This document shows, one piece after another, positions 7,983 to 17,324 of a stretch of 64,000 nucleotides of DNA. Source of the stretch: a bacterium (GTDB lineage Bacteria; Armatimonadota; Zipacnadia; Zipacnadales; UBA11051); assembly GCA_030604405.1 (NCBI GenBank), contig JAUVVY010000001.1:62001-126000 (forward strand). The letters are read 5' to 3'. Below the pieces are notes generated by a model. That model made no database searches. It was not told the DNA's origin and saw only the letters and a list, made by a program, of their open reading frames with translations. The stretch's first letter is position 1, and every line of letters begins with the position of its first letter. The position numbers and the translations under genes were made by a program.

Positions 7983-9254
7983 ATGCACTTGCCCTTGTTG
8001 TTCGTGCTGTCGGTGTTGCTAGTCTTGTGCCTGTTGGCCATGGAGGGGCGGGCGGGGGATGAGCGCGTTGCCATCGGCACACCGCCGCCAGAGGGTGTCA
8101 TCGAGGTGGTGGATGTCGGTGGCATAGGGTGTAGCCTGGTCGAGCTCAACGACGGCTCGCTCATGCTGGTCAGGGGGGAAGACTATCTCGTGTCCGCTGA
8201 TGAAGGCGTGACGTGGAGTGAGCCGCAGCCATTTACCGAGGGCCTTTCGGGAAATGGCATTACGCGACTTGCCTCTGGCGCGCTGGCTCTGACCGGCGGG
8301 CCCGGAGGCTGGCTGTCGGAAGATGAAGGCAAGACCTGGAGCCCGATGGCGGAGCCCTTCCCCAGGATGATGGGCAAGCCGCCGGCCGGCCTCGGTGACG
8401 AGATGATACAACTCAGCAGCGGCCGCCTCGTGTGGCCCCGTCATGTCGGCTTCGGCGGCAGGCACCCTGAACTGCTCTATGAGGACGTTTCCGCCTATGG
8501 CGTGTGGCGAGGTCAGCGCGTGCAAACAGAGGGTCACGGTCATCTGCCCGAGATCTATGTCACCTTGGTCAGCTACTCCGATGATGAGGGCCAGACATGG
8601 AAGCTTGCCGAGGGCAACCACGGCAATGTCAACGCGTTGATGGGCTGGTTTGATGCGGAGGGCTTACCGACCGGCTACGCGGGCGTAACCGGCTGCGGGG
8701 AGGCCACAGTGGCCGAGACGCAGAATGGCCGCATCCTCTTGTTCGCTCGCCCCACAGTCAACCGCATTGTCTATAGTTGCAGCGGTGACGGAGGCGAGAG
8801 CTGGTCGGCGGTGCTGCCGGCGGCGCTGGCGAATTCGATTTCACCGCCCCGGCTGCGGCGCATGCCCAGCACCGGGGACCTGATGTGCGTGTGGAACCAG
8901 GTGTCGGCCGAAGAGATTCGCCGCGGCTACCGGCGCGGCCGGCTCTCGGTGGCCATCTCACGCGACAGCGGTGAGACGTGGGAGAACGTCAAGACAATCG
9001 AAGTCAGCGAGGGCCTGGACGACGTTGACCGCGTCCCTGCCGACTATCCAATCAAGCTGGTGCGGGCACGCGATGACGTCGGTCAGTTGCCTGATGGCTT
9101 TGGCTACTTCCATTACGCCAATGTCTGCTTCGCCCGCGACAAGGCCTACATCATGTACAGCCGTGGCGGGCCTTCGCTGGGCATCGCCGAGCAGAACCTG
9201 CACAAGCAGGAGCAGGCTCTGCGTATCTACCCGCTGGAGTGGTTCTATAGCTAA
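7983..9254 (+). CDS. Sialidase-like Asp-box (BNR) protein, exported paralogue
   Basis: 423 residues from the ATG at 7983, which gives a hydrophobic signal peptide (MHLPLLFVLSVLLVLCLLA) ending near EGRAGD. Asp boxes include SADEGVTW, SEDEGKTW, SDDEGQTW, SGDGGESW and SRDSGETW. Shared blocks with the preceding gene (LMGWFDAEG, PPRLRRMPS, RRGYRRGRLS, LRIYPLEWFYS at the C-terminus) show a tandem duplication with gain or loss of the export signal. Probably co-transcribed with it (71-bp gap). Likely works outside the cytoplasm on host or environmental glycans; substrate unknown. Confidence 0.8.
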   Translation: MHLPLLFVLSVLLVLCLLAMEGRAGDERVAIGTPPPEGVIEVVDVGGIGCSLVELNDGSLMLVRGEDYLVSADEGVTWSEPQPFTEGLSGNGITRLASGALALTGGPGGWLSEDEGKTWSPMAEPFPRMMGKPPAGLGDEMIQLSSGRLVWPRHVGFGGRHPELLYEDVSAYGVWRGQRVQTEGHGHLPEIYVTLVSYSDDEGQTWKLAEGNHGNVNALMGWFDAEGLPTGYAGVTGCGEATVAETQNGRILLFARPTVNRIVYSCSGDGGESWSAVLPAALANSISPPRLRRMPSTGDLMCVWNQVSAEEIRRGYRRGRLSVAISRDSGETWENVKTIEVSEGLDDVDRVPADYPIKLVRARDDVGQLPDGFGYFHYANVCFARDKAYIMYSRGGPSLGIAEQNLHKQEQALRIYPLEWFYS

Positions 9255-9282
9255 ACGGGCCACTGCGTCGGTTGGCCCACGA

Positions 9283-9330
9283 ATACTCATCGCCTGACCT
9301 CGTCAGGGCGAGCGTGGCGATGCTGAGTAA
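9283..9330. terminator. Hairpin between convergent genes
   Basis: Arms ATACTCATCGCC and GGCGATG(CTG)AGTA enclose a smaller CTGAC-CTC-GTCAG stem between two convergent stops (9254 and 9371). There is no clear T-run, so a bidirectional terminator role is only possible. Confidence 0.3.
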
Positions 9331-9370
9331 GCAGCCGATGCCGTCCTGCAGCAATGCTTGAAGTCACAAC

Positions 9371-10108
9371 CTATACACTGGGCTCGATGTCCTCGAGCGG
9401 CTGATAGTTGCCGAAAGTTCGTTGCGGGCGGTCTAGCGGCGCGGCCCAGCGCACCGCGTTGTAGATGACCCGCAGGATCTCCTCGTTGTGATAAATCGGC
9501 AGCGTCTCATGCCCGGGGCGGAAGTAGAAGATCTTGCCCATGCCACGGTGGAAACACATCCCTGAGCGAAAGACCTCGCCACCGGCAAACCAGCTTATGA
9601 AGATGAGCTGGTCCGGCGCGGGGCAGTCGTGGTGCTCGCCATACATCTCCACATGCGGAAGCTCGATGTAGTCGCCGATGCCCTCGACAATCGGGTGACC
9701 CGGCTCGACGACCCACAGCCGCTCCTTTTCGCCGATCTCGCGCCACTTGAGCTGGCATGTAGTGCCCATCAGCTTCCTGAAGATCTTCGACATGTGCGAG
9801 GAATGAAGCGGAATCAGGCCCATGCCGTCAAGAACGCGCGCGTGAGTCTTTTCGACGATTTCATCACGCACCTCACCGTGCGCTCCATGGCCCCACCATA
9901 TCAGCACATCGGTATTGGCTAGCACCTCGTCGGTCAGGCCGTGATCTGGCTCATCGAGGGTGGCCGTCCGCACGTCCAGCCCTGGCTTTTCGCGCAGATA
10001 GTTGCCAATGGCCTCGTGCATCCCATCGGGATAGACCTTGGCGATCTCAGGGCTTTCCTTCTCATGGCGGAATTCGTTCCATACAGTTACGCGTATCGGA
10101 TCTGGCAT
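9371..10108 (-). CDS. ThuA-like domain protein (trehalose utilisation family)
   Basis: 245 residues of the ThuA/class I glutamine-amidotransferase-like fold. Visible landmarks are [11 protein letters not shown] at the N-terminus, [42 protein letters not shown] and [11 protein letters not shown]. In Rhizobium ThuA is linked to trehalose/maltitol catabolism (3-keto sugar metabolism). The ATG at 10108 is preferred because GGAGG lies 11 nt upstream; a longer frame to 10195 lacks such a site. It sits between two pairs of sialidase-like genes, fitting a role in sugar breakdown. Confidence 0.85.
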   Translation of the reverse strand: MPDPIRVTVWNEFRHEKESPEIAKVYPDGMHEAIGNYLREKPGLDVRTATLDEPDHGLTDEVLANTDVLIWWGHGAHGEVRDEIVEKTHARVLDGMGLIPLHSSHMSKIFRKLMGTTCQLKWREIGEKERLWVVEPGHPIVEGIGDYIELPHVEMYGEHHDCPAPDQLIFISWFAGGEVFRSGMCFHRGMGKIFYFRPGHETLPIYHNEEILRVIYNAVRWAAPLDRPQRTFGNYQPLEDIEPSV

Positions 10109-10261
10109 TTGATATTCAGCCTCCAGAGTGGCGCTTCTCAGGATCAATGGTGGACTTACATTTCTTTCGATGCGAAGTAATCCCTCCCGCCGCACGGAGC
10201 AGATGTGGCGCAGATATAGCTGTAGAGAGCAATCGCCCGCTCCACAATCCGAAGCGGGCGC

Positions 10262-11494
10262 TTAGCCGGTCAGTTCAAGCGTGTACCTGTACACATTTGC
10301 GGTCCAGAAATCCTGGCTCACTGCGGTGCTTTCCGCCCGCTCGCCGAGGCGCGTGAGGTACAGCTCGAAATGACCGGTCTCGCGGTTCTCAAACAGGCTG
10401 AAATTGGTCAGTTGCAGCCCTGCCGAGTCGTCTTCCGGATCCCGGTCGTCAATCACCGTTAGCGTATCCCGCTTCAGCGCGTGCAGCTCCTCGTCAACTT
10501 CCGCGATATACAGCGGGTAGCGCGGCGAATTGCCCTGGGGCGGCGTGGGCCTGATGTTTCCGACCCAGTACAGCTTGCCCGTGCGGCTGCTGCGTATCAT
10601 GTGGGCGAAAGTTGAGGGCGCGTAGAACTGCTCGCCGTCGTCATAGCGCAGGTCGGTCGGCTCGGTCCAGGTCTCGCCGCCGTCACACGACACCGCGTAC
10701 CACTTCCGCCCCGGCGTCACGTCCGTATTCGACCCGCGCATCTCCAGCATCAGGTCACCGTTTTCCAACTCCGCAATGAACGGTTCCAGCAACCCCCGCG
10801 AGGATACACTCAGCGGCACGGCCACATGCTCGCCCACCTGCCAGTCGTAGTCCTGCGCTGCTTCATTCCACCGCCCGATCCAGCAGGCCACCCCCGCCAC
10901 AGTTTCGATCTCTCCGTGATGATTCGGCTGCTGCACACTGAACGTAAACGGATTGATGATCGTGTCGTTGCTCAGCGCCGGGATGTTGTAGCCGCCGTAG
11001 GAGATGTTGGTGCGCACATATTCCTCATTGGCCCAGTCATCGGGATCGAATGCCGGGCCGTCCTCATAACGCAGCAGCCGCGGCTCCGACAGCGTCCTGC
11101 CCTCATCCTCCGAAAGCTGGTAAAACGTGTGGTCGTACATGTTGTCCCACGCCGTCTTGTCTTCGCCGATATACAGCCGCCGCAGCGTGGTATGGATTGT
11201 CCGCCGCGACACCGGGTCATAGCCCCACGCGAGGTCGAACAGCTCCATCTGGATATCGCCTTGCCAGTACTTCCTGTTCGGCCTCGGCGTCCATTCGCTC
11301 CACGTCTTCCCGTTATCCTCCGAATACCTCTGCACATGGCGGTCCAGGGTATCGCTTGAGGACTCATCCCCGCACATTTCTATGCGCCGCAGACCGTTGC
11401 CCACGTAGGCCGTTGTCATAGTCGCTGCAACGCCTCTGCCCGGCGATGGCAGATACATCTCCCTTGTCACATTCGCAATGCCGGCACCAGACAT
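10262..11494 (-). CDS. Sialidase-like Asp-box (BNR) protein
   Basis: 410 residues without signal peptide. Asp-box-like motifs are SEDNGKTWSEW, SEDEGRTL and SCDGGETWTEP. Shared with its downstream neighbour: STFAHMIRSSRTGKLYW/AAMARMVRSTRTGKLYW, IRPTPPQGNSPRYPLYIAEVDE, and a long match starting at the N-terminus (TREMYLPSPGRGV versus SRELYIPSPREGV). These two form a subfamily different from the pair at 6640-9254. Substrate unknown; annotation as exo-sialidase rests only on fold. Confidence 0.75.
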   Translation of the reverse strand: MSGAGIANVTREMYLPSPGRGVAATMTTAYVGNGLRRIEMCGDESSSDTLDRHVQRYSEDNGKTWSEWTPRPNRKYWQGDIQMELFDLAWGYDPVSRRTIHTTLRRLYIGEDKTAWDNMYDHTFYQLSEDEGRTLSEPRLLRYEDGPAFDPDDWANEEYVRTNISYGGYNIPALSNDTIINPFTFSVQQPNHHGEIETVAGVACWIGRWNEAAQDYDWQVGEHVAVPLSVSSRGLLEPFIAELENGDLMLEMRGSNTDVTPGRKWYAVSCDGGETWTEPTDLRYDDGEQFYAPSTFAHMIRSSRTGKLYWVGNIRPTPPQGNSPRYPLYIAEVDEELHALKRDTLTVIDDRDPEDDSAGLQLTNFSLFENRETGHFELYLTRLGERAESTAVSQDFWTANVYRYTLELTG

Positions 11495-11538
11495 AGCCCT
11501 GCACCTTCTTTCTCGGTCTGCAAGCCCGCAATCAGTGC

Positions 11539-12885
11539 CTATTCCGTCAGGTGGATGAGGTACTTGTAGGTATCCGCCGTCCAGAAGGCGGGATTGCGGG
11601 GCCCGTGCTGTCCATAGCGCGCCATGTACATCTCGAAATCCCCGGTCTCGGGGTTCTCGAATATGCAGAAATTTGACAGGTTCACCGTAGTTGTCTCCGG
11701 CGAATCGATCTCAGGATCAACGGTATCGAGGATCGTGACGGTACTGCGCCTCAGAGCGTAGAGGGTCTCATCAATCTCCGCCATGTGCAGCGGGTGCCGT
11801 GGCAGCCCGCCTTGGGGTGGCTCAGCGCTGATGTTGCCGATCCAGTACAGCTTCCCGGTCCGCGTACTGCGTACCATCCGCGCCATTGCGGCGGCCGCGT
11901 AGAACTGCGTTCCGTCATCATAGCGCAAGTCGGTGACGTCGCTCCACGTATGGCCGCCGTCGCGGGAGACAGAGATCCATTTATGCCCGGGGGTCACCTC
12001 CGTATTGGTGCCCCGCATCTCCAGGAGTAGCTCCCCGCTCTGCAGTTCTGCAAGGTATCCCTCACACAGACCACCGGCGCAAATGCTTTTCGGCACCGCA
12101 ACAGGCTCCGAGATGTCCCAGTCATAGTCCTCTCGCTCCGCATTCCAGCGGCCGATCCAGCACCGTATCCCCGCCACCTTCTCCTTCTCGCCCTCGGCGT
12201 TGGCAACCGTGACCCATTGCCCGCAACAGGCCGTGATGATCGTGCCGTTCCGCAACGGGATCAGGTTGTACCCGCCATAGACGCTGTTTGCTCTGAGATA
12301 CTCCGGCTTTGCCCAGCTCTCGGGATCCTGCTCCGGGCCGTCCTCAAACCGCAGCAGCTTGTAAGGGGTGAATGTCCGCCCTTCATCCTGCGAGGTGCGG
12401 TAGAATGTGTGCAGATACACGCCCCCACCAGCCCGCAGCACCTCCATCATCAAGTGCACCGTACGCTGCGACACGGGATCATGGCAGAAGGCCAGGTGCA
12501 TCAGCCCCCTGCTCAAATCGCCCTGAACGGAGTCGCTCTCTGGCTGCTGCTGCCACTCCGTCCAGGTCCTCCCGTTGTCGTCAGAATACCGTTCCCACGG
12601 GTTGACGTACACATCACTGGCTACCTCATCGGTCTTGTGCTCAAGCCGCCTCAGGCCGTTGCCCACGTACGATGTCCACAGGATTGCCGGAACGCCCTCG
12701 CGCGGGGACGGTATGTAGAGTTCCCTTGAAACGGTCGCTAGCTTGCGGGCGCTCATCGCCTCTTCCTTCCCCTGAGCGGGCGTGCCGTTCGCGGCATCCT
12801 GCCCGGAAGCTGCCACGCACGCCGCCAGTACCATGAAAGCGGCGGCGCAACTAATCATAGCTTGACTAACCATCGGCTCTCTCAT
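11539..12885 (-). CDS. Sialidase-like Asp-box (BNR) protein, exported paralogue
   Basis: About 448 residues starting MREPMVSQ, with an Ala-rich signal peptide ending near AASGQD, then a domain paralogous to the gene at 10262 (Asp-box SDDNGRTWTEW, SQDEGRTF, SRDGGHTWSDV). The start is uncertain: the ATG at 12885 is only 1 nt from GGAGG and the ATG at 12873 is 13 nt away; both keep the signal peptide. As in the pair at 6640/7983, one copy is cytoplasmic and one exported. It follows the fucosidase gene on the same strand with a 40-bp gap and may share its transcript. Confidence 0.75.
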   Translation of the reverse strand: MREPMVSQAMISCAAAFMVLAACVAASGQDAANGTPAQGKEEAMSARKLATVSRELYIPSPREGVPAILWTSYVGNGLRRLEHKTDEVASDVYVNPWERYSDDNGRTWTEWQQQPESDSVQGDLSRGLMHLAFCHDPVSQRTVHLMMEVLRAGGGVYLHTFYRTSQDEGRTFTPYKLLRFEDGPEQDPESWAKPEYLRANSVYGGYNLIPLRNGTIITACCGQWVTVANAEGEKEKVAGIRCWIGRWNAEREDYDWDISEPVAVPKSICAGGLCEGYLAELQSGELLLEMRGTNTEVTPGHKWISVSRDGGHTWSDVTDLRYDDGTQFYAAAAMARMVRSTRTGKLYWIGNISAEPPQGGLPRHPLHMAEIDETLYALRRSTVTILDTVDPEIDSPETTTVNLSNFCIFENPETGDFEMYMARYGQHGPRNPAFWTADTYKYLIHLTE

Positions 12886-12925
12886 TCCTCCACCACCTGT
12901 CATCCGACGACACAACATCTGGCGC

Positions 12926-14224
12926 TTACTCCTTCAAAAACAGCTCGATCACCGGCACTTCCACTGGCGGCTTCTGCACTGGAATCTCCAGCACCAGAGT
13001 ATTCTTGGCATGCTCAGGCAGGCGATGGTGCATCTTTTCCGCGTCGGATATGGCGATTTCCGAGCCGTCGTTGAGCAGTTGGGCGTAGTCCACCTTGTCT
13101 CCCAGGTCCGGGCAGTAGATGTGCTTGAAGGGCCAGGAGAACATGTGCAGATACAGCCTATCACCGGCGGCATTCTGGGTGAAGCGGCCATCGCCCGGTG
13201 GCGCGAATTCGCTCGGGCCGCAGCCGTAGATTGACCGCCCATTGAGCTGCATCCACGCGCCCACAGCCTTCAGGCGCTCGACCGCGCGCGGCTCGATCTC
13301 ACCACGACCGGTCGGCCCGACGTTGAATAGCATGTTGCCGCCTTTGGCCACCCCGTCAACGAGCATCTTGACGATCATCTCCGGGCTTTTCCAGTCGAGC
13401 TGGTCGCGGTAGTAGCCCCAGCTTCCGGAGAAGGTCTGGCACGCCTCCCAGATCAGCAGCTTGCCGTCCTGGTCGCGTACCGGCCCGGCGGGCTGGACCT
13501 GCTCCGGTGTGACCAGGTCCTGCGGAAGCTCGGTGCGGTCGTTGATGACGATGCCCGGCTGCAGCTCCCGGACCATCGCGATAAGCTCCTCGGCATGCCA
13601 GTCGGCCTTGCCCTTCCCCGGCCCCAGCAGACCCTCGGCAGGCGCTGACGAGTAGGAATAATCGAAGAAGATATAGTGAATCTTGCCCAAGCTGCTCATC
13701 AGCTCGCGCACACAGCCGTGCAGGTACTCGACATACTTGCTCCAGTCGCGATCCTGGTTGGCCCTGACGTACTCCTCATCGGCCGCACGCGGGTGCATCC
13801 GGTCCAGGGTGTACTCGGGATGCGTCCAGTCAATCAGCGAATGGTAGAAGCCTACCTTCAGCCCCTCGGCGCGGAAGGCCTCGACCATCGGTGCAATCAG
13901 GTCGCGGCCGGCCGGAGCGTTGGTCACCTTCCAGTCGGTAAGCGCGGTATCCCACAGGCAGCAACCGTCGTGGTGCTTGGTGGTGATGACGAAATACTTC
14001 ATGCCCGCTGCTTTGGCCAGCTTCGCCCATTGTGTGGGGTCGTAGAGGTCCGGGTCGAAATGGTCGAAGTATTTCTGGTACTGCTGATCGGTCATCTGCT
14101 CATATTTCTTGACCCATTCGTGCCTTCCCGCCGCCGCATAGACGCCCCAATGAATAAACATCCCAAATCGGTCATGCACAAACCACTCAGTATCTCCCGG
14201 TGTGTCCTTGTACTCGAATGCCAT
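12926..14224 (-). CDS. Alpha-L-fucosidase, GH29 (copy 1)
   Basis: 432-residue glycoside hydrolase family 29 enzyme that would remove alpha-linked L-fucose. Motifs include FGMFIHWGVYAAAGRHEW, FDHFDPDLYDPTQWAKLAK and the active-site block TTKHHDGCCLWDT (about 81-93). The nucleophile position is Asp188 in YIFFDYSYS, where family members (and copy 2 at 15856) usually have a W-F-D-G context. The Asp is kept but its surroundings have changed, so specificity may differ. No signal peptide, so probably cytoplasmic and acting on imported oligosaccharides. GGAGG lies 7 nt before the ATG. Confidence 0.9.
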   Translation of the reverse strand: MAFEYKDTPGDTEWFVHDRFGMFIHWGVYAAAGRHEWVKKYEQMTDQQYQKYFDHFDPDLYDPTQWAKLAKAAGMKYFVITTKHHDGCCLWDTALTDWKVTNAPAGRDLIAPMVEAFRAEGLKVGFYHSLIDWTHPEYTLDRMHPRAADEEYVRANQDRDWSKYVEYLHGCVRELMSSLGKIHYIFFDYSYSSAPAEGLLGPGKGKADWHAEELIAMVRELQPGIVINDRTELPQDLVTPEQVQPAGPVRDQDGKLLIWEACQTFSGSWGYYRDQLDWKSPEMIVKMLVDGVAKGGNMLFNVGPTGRGEIEPRAVERLKAVGAWMQLNGRSIYGCGPSEFAPPGDGRFTQNAAGDRLYLHMFSWPFKHIYCPDLGDKVDYAQLLNDGSEIAISDAEKMHHRLPEHAKNTLVLEIPVQKPPVEVPVIELFLKE

Positions 14225-14455
14225 GAGCTTCCCTCCAGCTTGATGATTCCGTTTTGCAATACAGTGTTCCTGTCAGCCTGCAATACCAGTTTCCCCGCTT
14301 CCGCTAGGTTTTCCTTGGTGTTGTGGGATTCCTGCGTCGGGAGCAGGAATGCTCTCCCGCATGGACAATAGTATCAAAAGAGTTGCTATGGCTATTCCTT
14401 GTCAGGATAGCGACGTAGGCTGGCAATGTGACGAGATGAAAAGGAGCTGTGCCCC

Positions 14456-15598
14456 GTGAAGCGATCCTGTTGGCTGACCATAATCTGCCTGTGTTTTCTT
14501 GTGAGGAGCGCACCCGCCTGGGCGGCGAGTGAAGAATCCGCGAAAGAAGCAGTCGCCAAGGCCTTTCCCGACGCATCCTTCGCACAGGCCGCGGCGATCT
14601 TCCAGTTGCTGACCACGCTGCAGGACGGCGACACTTTGGTTATCACGATCAACGCCGCCGGCGCCTCGTTCTATGCCGACGGGGACAAGATCGTAATCGG
14701 TGGCAAGCCGGAAGCTCCGGCTGCACCGGCACCGGCTACTACAGCCAAGCCGCAGACGCAACCTGTGGTCAAGCCTCCGACGCAGCCGCCGACAGAGCTC
14801 CCGGCGTGCAATTCGGCGCTTGTGTACAGCATCACCACAAAGCCCCTTGATCTGGCTCCCTTCCGGGCCGAGGTGGCGCGCAACGGCCACAATATAGTCG
14901 CCACAACAGACAATTCAGTCACCTTTCTCATGGGTGCCAACGCCGACATCGTCACCCTGACCAGCGATGGCACCATCTGTGTGCGCAGCGCAACTCCGCT
15001 CGACAGCCTTGAGACGGTGGCCCTGCTTCGGGCAGAGGCTGCCGCGGCGATGAGCTATCTGCAGAAGGTTAACTCCAGCGTCAGCGGCGGCACGATCGCA
15101 GCGGGCCTGCGCGGCCACATATATTACTCAAATCCGCCGTACACATATAAGCAAATGGTCTTTCTCGGCCAAAGGCCTGACAACCGGTGGATGTCGTCTC
15201 GTTTTGGGCCCACGCTGCGGATAGCGGATGTCGAGGTAAGAGAGGCTCGACTGAGCTTGCGGTTCCTGCGCCGCAGAGATGTGTTCTCTGGGTGGGACTG
15301 GGTCGCGCCGACCATAACCATAGACGGAACAGAAGTCATCAAGCCCAGCGCAGCAAAACGCGCTTACACCGCTGATATCACTGACCTTCTGACCTCTGGG
15401 GATCACATCCTTGGTGTGGAGGTGCGGGAAGGTCAAGGCAAGGCGACCGGTAGCGAGTTCGGCATTGACATGATAGTGGCGGCCGGGGGTGAGGCCGACT
15501 TCGAGGCCATCGTCAGGGGCGAGACGATCGCCAGTTCCTCATCGCAGCCGATGGAGGCGATCACAGGGGACTGGGAGGGACTGGCTGGGGCGCTGTAG
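14456..15598 (+). CDS. Secreted protein of unknown function
   Basis: 380 residues beginning at GTG (AAGGAG lies 9 nt upstream). The signal peptide is MKRSCWLTIICLCFLV...AWA. After a mature N-terminus there is a Pro/Ala/Thr-rich linker (APAPATTAKPQTQPVVKPPTQ, in part) around residues 82-115, then a domain of ~260 residues containing YKQMVFLGQRPDNRWMSSRFGP and DVEVREARLSLRFLRRRD. I do not recognise the family. The linker suggests two extracytoplasmic domains. It lies between the two fucosidase genes but on the opposite strand. Confidence 0.65.
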   Translation: MKRSCWLTIICLCFLVRSAPAWAASEESAKEAVAKAFPDASFAQAAAIFQLLTTLQDGDTLVITINAAGASFYADGDKIVIGGKPEAPAAPAPATTAKPQTQPVVKPPTQPPTELPACNSALVYSITTKPLDLAPFRAEVARNGHNIVATTDNSVTFLMGANADIVTLTSDGTICVRSATPLDSLETVALLRAEAAAAMSYLQKVNSSVSGGTIAAGLRGHIYYSNPPYTYKQMVFLGQRPDNRWMSSRFGPTLRIADVEVREARLSLRFLRRRDVFSGWDWVAPTITIDGTEVIKPSAAKRAYTADITDLLTSGDHILGVEVREGQGKATGSEFGIDMIVAAGGEADFEAIVRGETIASSSSQPMEAITGDWEGLAGAL

Positions 15599-15638
15599 GG
15601 CAGCCACACGACGTTCGGGTCTTCCACAACTGATCATC

Positions 15639-15800
15639 GCGTAGCTCGGGCTTTCCAGCCCGACGCCGTTGCCGTTGTCGTTGCCCCTCTCCCCGCGGGA
15701 GAGGGGAAGGGGTGAGGGTGCTGTTGCCGTTGCCTTCCGGAGGGGCCGCGTCGAACGCGCGGACTGAGCTTGGCGAAGTCCGCCGTGAGCCCGGCCCGTG
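15639..15800. repeat. Composite of palindromic repeats
   Basis: Three dispersed families sit side by side: the GCTCGGGCTTTCCAGCCCGA palindrome (15642-15663), a GCCCCTCTCCCC/GGGAGAGGGG hairpin (about 15684-15709) flanked by GTTGCCGTTG words, and a GCGGACTGAGCTTGGCGAAGTCCGC-type palindrome near 15761-15783. It lies between convergent genes. No coding signal is credible here. Confidence 0.6.
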
Positions 15801-15855
15801 GCGCCCTGCAGGCAACCGTCCACGTTCACACGCAAGCGGATGGTCGCCTTTTTTG

Positions 15856-17115
15856 CTACTTCAGGAACAGTTCAATCACCGGCACCGCTGCCAGCGGCTT
15901 CTGCACCGGAATCTCCAGCACCAGAGTATTCTTGGCGTGCTCAGGCAGGCGATGGTGCATTGCTTCCGCGTCGGATATGGCAATTTCGGAGCCGTCGTTG
16001 AGAAGCTGAGCGTACGCCACCTTATCTCCCAGGCCTGGGCAGTAGATGTGCTTGAAGGGCCAGGAGAATATATGCAGATATAGCCTATCTCCCGCCGCAT
16101 TCTGGGTCAAGCGGCCATCAGCCGGCGGCGTGAACTCACTCGGCCCGCAGCCGTAGATTGACCGCCCGTGCAGCCTCATCCACGCGCCCACTGCCTTCAG
16201 CCGCTCGACCGCGCGCGGCTCGATCTCACCGCGGCCCGTCGGCCCGACGTTGAATAGCATGTTGCCGCCCTTCGAGACCCCGTCAACGAGCATCTTGACG
16301 ATCATCTCCGGGCTCTTCCAGTCGAGTTGGTCGCGGTAGTAGCCCCAGCTTCCGGAGAAGGTCTGGCACGATTCCCACACCAGTAGCTTGCCGTCCTCGT
16401 CACGGAGCGGCTCGGCCAGTTGCACCTGCTCCGGCGTCGTAATATCCTGCGGCACACGGGCGCGGTCATTGATGATGATTTCCGGCTGCAGCGACCGGAT
16501 CATCTCGATGAGTTGCTCACTCCGCCACACCTCCGCCGAATGCTCGCCCCCGTCGAACCACATGATGTCAACCTTCCCGAAGTTGGTCAGAAGCTCGCGC
16601 ACACAGCCGTGCAGGTACTCCACGTACTTGCTGCCATCGCGGTCGCGGTTGGCCTTCATGAACTCTTCGTCTTCGATCCGCGGGTGAGTGCCCCCAATCG
16701 GGTAATCGGGATGGTGCCAGTCGAGAATCGAATGGTAAAAGCCGACCTTCAGCCCTTCATTGCGGAACGCTTCGACCATCGGCGCAAGCAGGTCGCGACC
16801 GGCCCTGGTGTTGGTCACTTTCCAGTCGGTGAGCTGCGTATCCCACAGGCAGCAGCCGTCGTGGTGCTTGCTGGTGATGACGAAATACTTCATGCCGGCT
16901 TCTTTCGCCAGCTTCGCCCATTGCTTCGGGTCGTACAGGTCCGGGTCGAAGTGGTCGAAGTATTTCTGGTATTCCTCATCGGTCATCTTTTCATACATCT
17001 TGACCCATTCATGCCGCCCCGCTGCCGCATAGATGCCCCAGTGAATAAACATCCCGAACCGATCATGGACAAACCACTCCGTATCCCCCGGCGTATCCTG
17101 GTACTCAAATGCCAT
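15856..17115 (-). CDS. Alpha-L-fucosidase, GH29 (copy 2)
   Basis: 419 residues, very similar over its whole length to the fucosidase at 12926 (identical MAFEY start, IHWG block, TSKHHDGCCLWDT). The nucleophile context is the canonical MWFDGGEH with Asp188. No signal peptide; GGAGG precedes the ATG. The two copies are separated by an unrelated secreted protein gene, so this is a dispersed rather than strict tandem duplication. Probably cytoplasmic removal of fucose from imported glycans. Confidence 0.92.
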   Translation of the reverse strand: MAFEYQDTPGDTEWFVHDRFGMFIHWGIYAAAGRHEWVKMYEKMTDEEYQKYFDHFDPDLYDPKQWAKLAKEAGMKYFVITSKHHDGCCLWDTQLTDWKVTNTRAGRDLLAPMVEAFRNEGLKVGFYHSILDWHHPDYPIGGTHPRIEDEEFMKANRDRDGSKYVEYLHGCVRELLTNFGKVDIMWFDGGEHSAEVWRSEQLIEMIRSLQPEIIINDRARVPQDITTPEQVQLAEPLRDEDGKLLVWESCQTFSGSWGYYRDQLDWKSPEMIVKMLVDGVSKGGNMLFNVGPTGRGEIEPRAVERLKAVGAWMRLHGRSIYGCGPSEFTPPADGRLTQNAAGDRLYLHIFSWPFKHIYCPGLGDKVAYAQLLNDGSEIAISDAEAMHHRLPEHAKNTLVLEIPVQKPLAAVPVIELFLK

Positions 17116-17324
17116 GATTATTGCCTCCAGATTGCTGGTGTGGCCATGTCAGGCCCCCCGACTGTTCGCGTGCCAAATACTATTTCCCCCTTTGCTCCAG
17201 ATATCCCTTGGCGCGTGCCTAAGCGAAAATGCAAGAAGCTCATTGACCCAAATTTCAGCCTGACGCATAATAGGCACATGGTATTCTTACGCACGGTTTA
17301 TGCGGCGGTTCTCGGAGGCCAAAC

